The notes under the pieces are model-generated. The model ran no database searches and was not told the DNA's origin. It worked only from the letters and a program-made list of their open reading frames with translations. Made by a program: the position numbers and the translations under genes. From assembly GCA_024235215.1 (NCBI GenBank), contig JACKMU010000010.1, forward strand, positions 62,001 to 126,000: a DNA stretch of 64,000 bases, given 5' to 3'. Position 1 is the stretch's first letter. The number at the start of each line of letters is the position of its first letter. Below, one piece after another: positions 61,602 through 64,000 of this stretch. Source of the stretch: Chromatiaceae bacterium (GTDB lineage Bacteria > Pseudomonadota > Gammaproteobacteria > Chromatiales > Chromatiaceae).

Positions 61602-64000
61602 TCAACTCCGTTGTAACCATGACTGGATAACCTGATGCAGCTCCTTCAGGCCGATCGGCTTGCTCAGGTAGTCGTTGACACCGGCGTCCAGGCAGCGTTC
61701 ACGGTCACCGGGCATCGCCAATGCGGTCAGTGCGATGATCGGGATCTTCGGAAAAGCCGGGTCACTGCGCAGCCGTTGGGTCGCTTCCAGCCCGTCCATA
61801 TGGGGCAGCTGTACATCCATCAGAATGATATCGGGTGGCTGATGCAGCGCGGCGGCAACCAGTTCGACACCGTCGAGTACGCAGGTGACGTGATAGCCGA
61901 CGTTCTCCAGATAGCCGGACAACATCGCGGCATTGACCGCGTTGTCATCCGCCAGCAGCAGTCGCGGCAGCCCGTTGACCGCTGCTGCGGGTTTCTCATC
62001 CTCGTCATCGGATGGAGATGAACTCTTGCCCTGACTCGGATTCCATGGCAGGTAGACACTGAACACCGAGCCGGTGCCCGGCGTGCTCTTGAGACTGACC
62101 CGGCCGCCGTGCAGTTCCGCCATGCGGTAGACCAGCGCCAGTCCCAGTCCGGTGCCGCTGTAGCGGCGAGTCAATTGGCTGTCGAGCTGGACGAAGGGTT
62201 TGAACAGCTTCTTCTGCAGCTCCTGGGGTATGCCGATTCCGGTATCGGAGACGCAGAAGCAGATCTGGCGGCGCCGTCTGTCGGTCTTTACCTTCAGTTC
62301 AATGGATCCTCCTTCGGGAGTGAATTTCACCGCGTTACCGAGCAGATTGACCAGCAACTGCTTTACCCGCCGGGCATCGCAGCGCAACAGGCCGGCGTCC
62401 GGCGGGATCTTGGCAGTGACCTGCTGCCGTTTGCGTTTCGCCGATTGGCCGATCAGACGCAGGCTCGCTTCGCACAGTTGCTGTACCGGCACGATATCCC
62501 AGGCGAGCTCCATCTTGCCTGCCTCCACCTTGACGATGTCCAGAATGTCGTTGATCAGCGTCAGCAGATGGTGACCGCTCTCGTGAATGGTCTCGATCAC
62601 CTTGATCTGCTGCTCCTGCAGCGGTCCGTAAAGCTGATCCACCAGCATTTCCGAGATGCCGAGAATCGAAGTCAGCGGAGTGCGCAGTTCGTGGCTCATC
62701 GTGGCCAGAAACTCATCTTTGGCGCGTGCGCTGCGCGCCAGTTCCAGGTTGACCAGATGCAGTTCCCGGGTGCGCTCCTCGACGCGTTCCGCCAGCTTGG
62801 CGCGCTCTTTCGCCAGTGCCGCATGGGCGACGTAGAGCGCCTGTTCGTTGTTGCGGCGTTGGGTGATGTCGGCAAAAGTGACCACTGCACCGATCAACTT
62901 GCCATCGAGCAGAATCGGGTGGGAGCGGTACTCTACCGGGAAGTTGCTGCCGTCGGCGCGCCAGAACAGCTCGCTGTCGACATGTGCGGGTTTACCGTTG
63001 AAACAGGTCGCCAGGGCACGGCACTCCTCCTCCGGCAGCGGTGTGCCATCGGCCCGGGTGTGATGGATCAGACGGTGAATATACCCTCCGATCAGATCGT
63101 CGCGTCCGGAATAACCCAGCAGGCGCAGCGCGGCAGGGTTGCAAAAGGAGCACTTTCCCTCCAGATCGATTCCGTAGATGCCTTCGCCGGAGGAGTCGAG
63201 CAGCAGTCGTGTGCGCTCTTCACTGTGGCGCAGATTCTGCTGGTAGTCGGAGAGGCTGCGCTGCATGTTCTCCAGCGCCCTTAGCAACCTGGATGCCTCA
63301 TCCCGTCCCTTGGTGTCGATCGGGTTGTCCAGCTTACCCTCGGAGATATGCTGGGCAACCAAAGTCGCTTCAGCGATGGGTTTGCCCACGAAACGGTCTA
63401 TCAGCCACAGCAGTAGCAGCACTGCACTGCTCATGCTGATCACGGTGAGACTGAGATTCTGCTCTTCGATCTGCCCCACCTTCAGCTCGATCTCGGCCAG
63501 TTGCTGGGCTTTGTAGCTCTGCACCGACTCGACCACCAGATCCAGCAGATCGGTGGGCTGTCTATCGATACCGAGTACCGTCCGGTCAACGTGAATGATG
63601 GTCGACTGAGCACCGGGGACAAAATCTTTCAGTGCGTCACGATACTGTTTGCCCAGGTGTTCGTGCGCGGTGAGAAAACGGCGGGCATACTCCCCGGCTT
63701 CCGAATTCTGCGCCAGCATTGGCAGCAGTTCATTGATGCTGTCTCTGGTCAATCGCTCCTGAATGATGAACTGACGCAGATGTTTTCCATACAGCGACGG
63801 TTCATCGGCGCGCAGTAAAATATCCTTCCACTCCTGTACCTGCTTTTTGAAATGGACCTGCGCGGTGAGGGCGGTGGTGACGATATTCGATGACTCGCGA
63901 TGCACCCGGGTTGCTTCGCTGGTCACCTCTTTCAGCACGTCGATGGCACGCAAACCGATCCACAGGTGGGCGACCAGCGCCAACGCGAAAGCCAGGACCA
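61602..64000 (-). CDS. hybrid sensor histidine kinase (partial at window edge)
   Basis: At least 798 residues; the frame stays open to the right edge, so the true start lies outside. In order: a first membrane helix at the edge, a periplasmic helical sensor of about 160 residues, a second helix, HAMP (about 200-250), PAS (about 260-385), HisKA with SHELRTPLTSILG, HATPase_c with NLLGNAVKFTPEGG, DTGIGIP and GTGLGLAL, and a C-terminal receiver with phospho-Asp in IILMDVQLPHMDGLEA and conserved Lys in DYLSKPIG. All catalytic residues are present. The output partner is not in the window. Confidence 0.93.
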   Translation of the reverse strand, partial: VLAFALALVAHLWIGLRAIDVLKEVTSEATRVHRESSNIVTTALTAQVHFKKQVQEWKDILLRADEPSLYGKHLRQFIIQERLTRDSINELLPMLAQNSEAGEYARRFLTAHEHLGKQYRDALKDFVPGAQSTIIHVDRTVLGIDRQPTDLLDLVVESVQSYKAQQLAEIELKVGQIEEQNLSLTVISMSSAVLLLLWLIDRFVGKPIAEATLVAQHISEGKLDNPIDTKGRDEASRLLRALENMQRSLSDYQQNLRHSEERTRLLLDSSGEGIYGIDLEGKCSFCNPAALRLLGYSGRDDLIGGYIHRLIHHTRADGTPLPEEECRALATCFNGKPAHVDSELFWRADGSNFPVEYRSHPILLDGKLIGAVVTFADITQRRNNEQALYVAHAALAKERAKLAERVEERTRELHLVNLELARSARAKDEFLATMSHELRTPLTSILGISEMLVDQLYGPLQEQQIKVIETIHESGHHLLTLINDILDIVKVEAGKMELAWDIVPVQQLCEASLRLIGQSAKRKRQQVTAKIPPDAGLLRCDARRVKQLLVNLLGNAVKFTPEGGSIELKVKTDRRRRQICFCVSDTGIGIPQELQKKLFKPFVQLDSQLTRRYSGTGLGLALVYRMAELHGGRVSLKSTPGTGSVFSVYLPWNPSQGKSSSPSDDEDEKPAAAVNGLPRLLLADDNAVNAAMLSGYLENVGYHVTCVLDGVELVAAALHQPPDIILMDVQLPHMDGLEATQRLRSDPAFPKIPIIALTALAMPGDRERCLDAGVNDYLSKPIGLKELHQVIQSWLQRS

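Noticed and set aside
1..64000. CRISPR arrays, tRNA or rRNA genes
   Set aside because: I saw no regularly spaced short repeats and no cloverleaf or rRNA-like sequence by eye; a covariance-model scan would be needed to exclude them firmly.

Overview
The window reads as the chromosome of a Gammaproteobacterium. The cysS / ppiB / lpxH neighbourhood, a HupE/UreJ protein, lipase maturation factor, PEP-CTERM proteins, a tungsten/molybdenum aldehyde oxidoreductase and a sucrose-phosphate synthase / amylosucrase operon together suggest a sulfur-oxidising or related Chromatiales-type bacterium. That placement is inferred from gene content and has not been checked against a database.

Layout. 1-9.5 kb: the tail of an unknown gene, a PEP-CTERM surface protein, small envelope proteins, a lipase maturation factor, an SLC13-type transporter, a ketopantoate-reductase-like enzyme and a small ferredoxin. 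9.5-16.5 kb: a GGDEF/EAL protein with a degenerate EAL domain, a divergent HupE/DUF4198 pair, an orphan HATPase-like protein and a coiled-coil repeat protein. 16.8-24 kb: an aldehyde:ferredoxin oxidoreductase, then a tight sucrose operon (sucrose-phosphate synthase with a phosphatase domain, PfkB sugar kinase, amylosucrase). Two nearly identical 168-bp fold-back elements with CTAG ends lie at 7.5 and 24.0 kb. 24.2-31.7 kb: cysS, two cyclophilins, lpxH, a radical-SAM protein, a small HD hydrolase and an alpha/beta hydrolase. 31.8-39.1 kb: a DUF2461 gene, a BMP-type nucleoside ABC transporter and a divergent adenine deaminase, which together look like a purine import and salvage unit.

39.8-51.9 kb is an accessory island built from layered mobile DNA. 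An IS3-family element (3-bp duplication GTA) splits a decayed PIN-toxin/antitoxin pair. A complete IS66-family element has a perfect 8-bp duplication. Next come the 3' end of a group IIC-like intron abutting an integron-like half site, an antitoxin fragment, a 57-bp attC site and a complete ccdAB module. After these lies a 5'-truncated group II intron whose reverse transcriptase carries two frameshifts and an IS256-family insertion (8-bp duplication GAGCTTGG), itself interrupted by another IS3-family element. A second, apparently complete group II intron sits exactly between domains V and VI of the first, a twintron arrangement. No integron integrase is visible.

51.9-64 kb returns to ordinary chromosome: a YhdH/AcuI-type reductase, a DUF4197 protein, a translationally coupled N-formylglutamate amidohydrolase / YbdK ligase pair, a calcium-binding-repeat exported protein, MobB, a second PEP-CTERM protein behind a good sigma-70 promoter with a Fur-box-like sequence, a VanZ / nucleoside-phosphorylase / SDR operon, and a hybrid sensor kinase that runs off the right edge.
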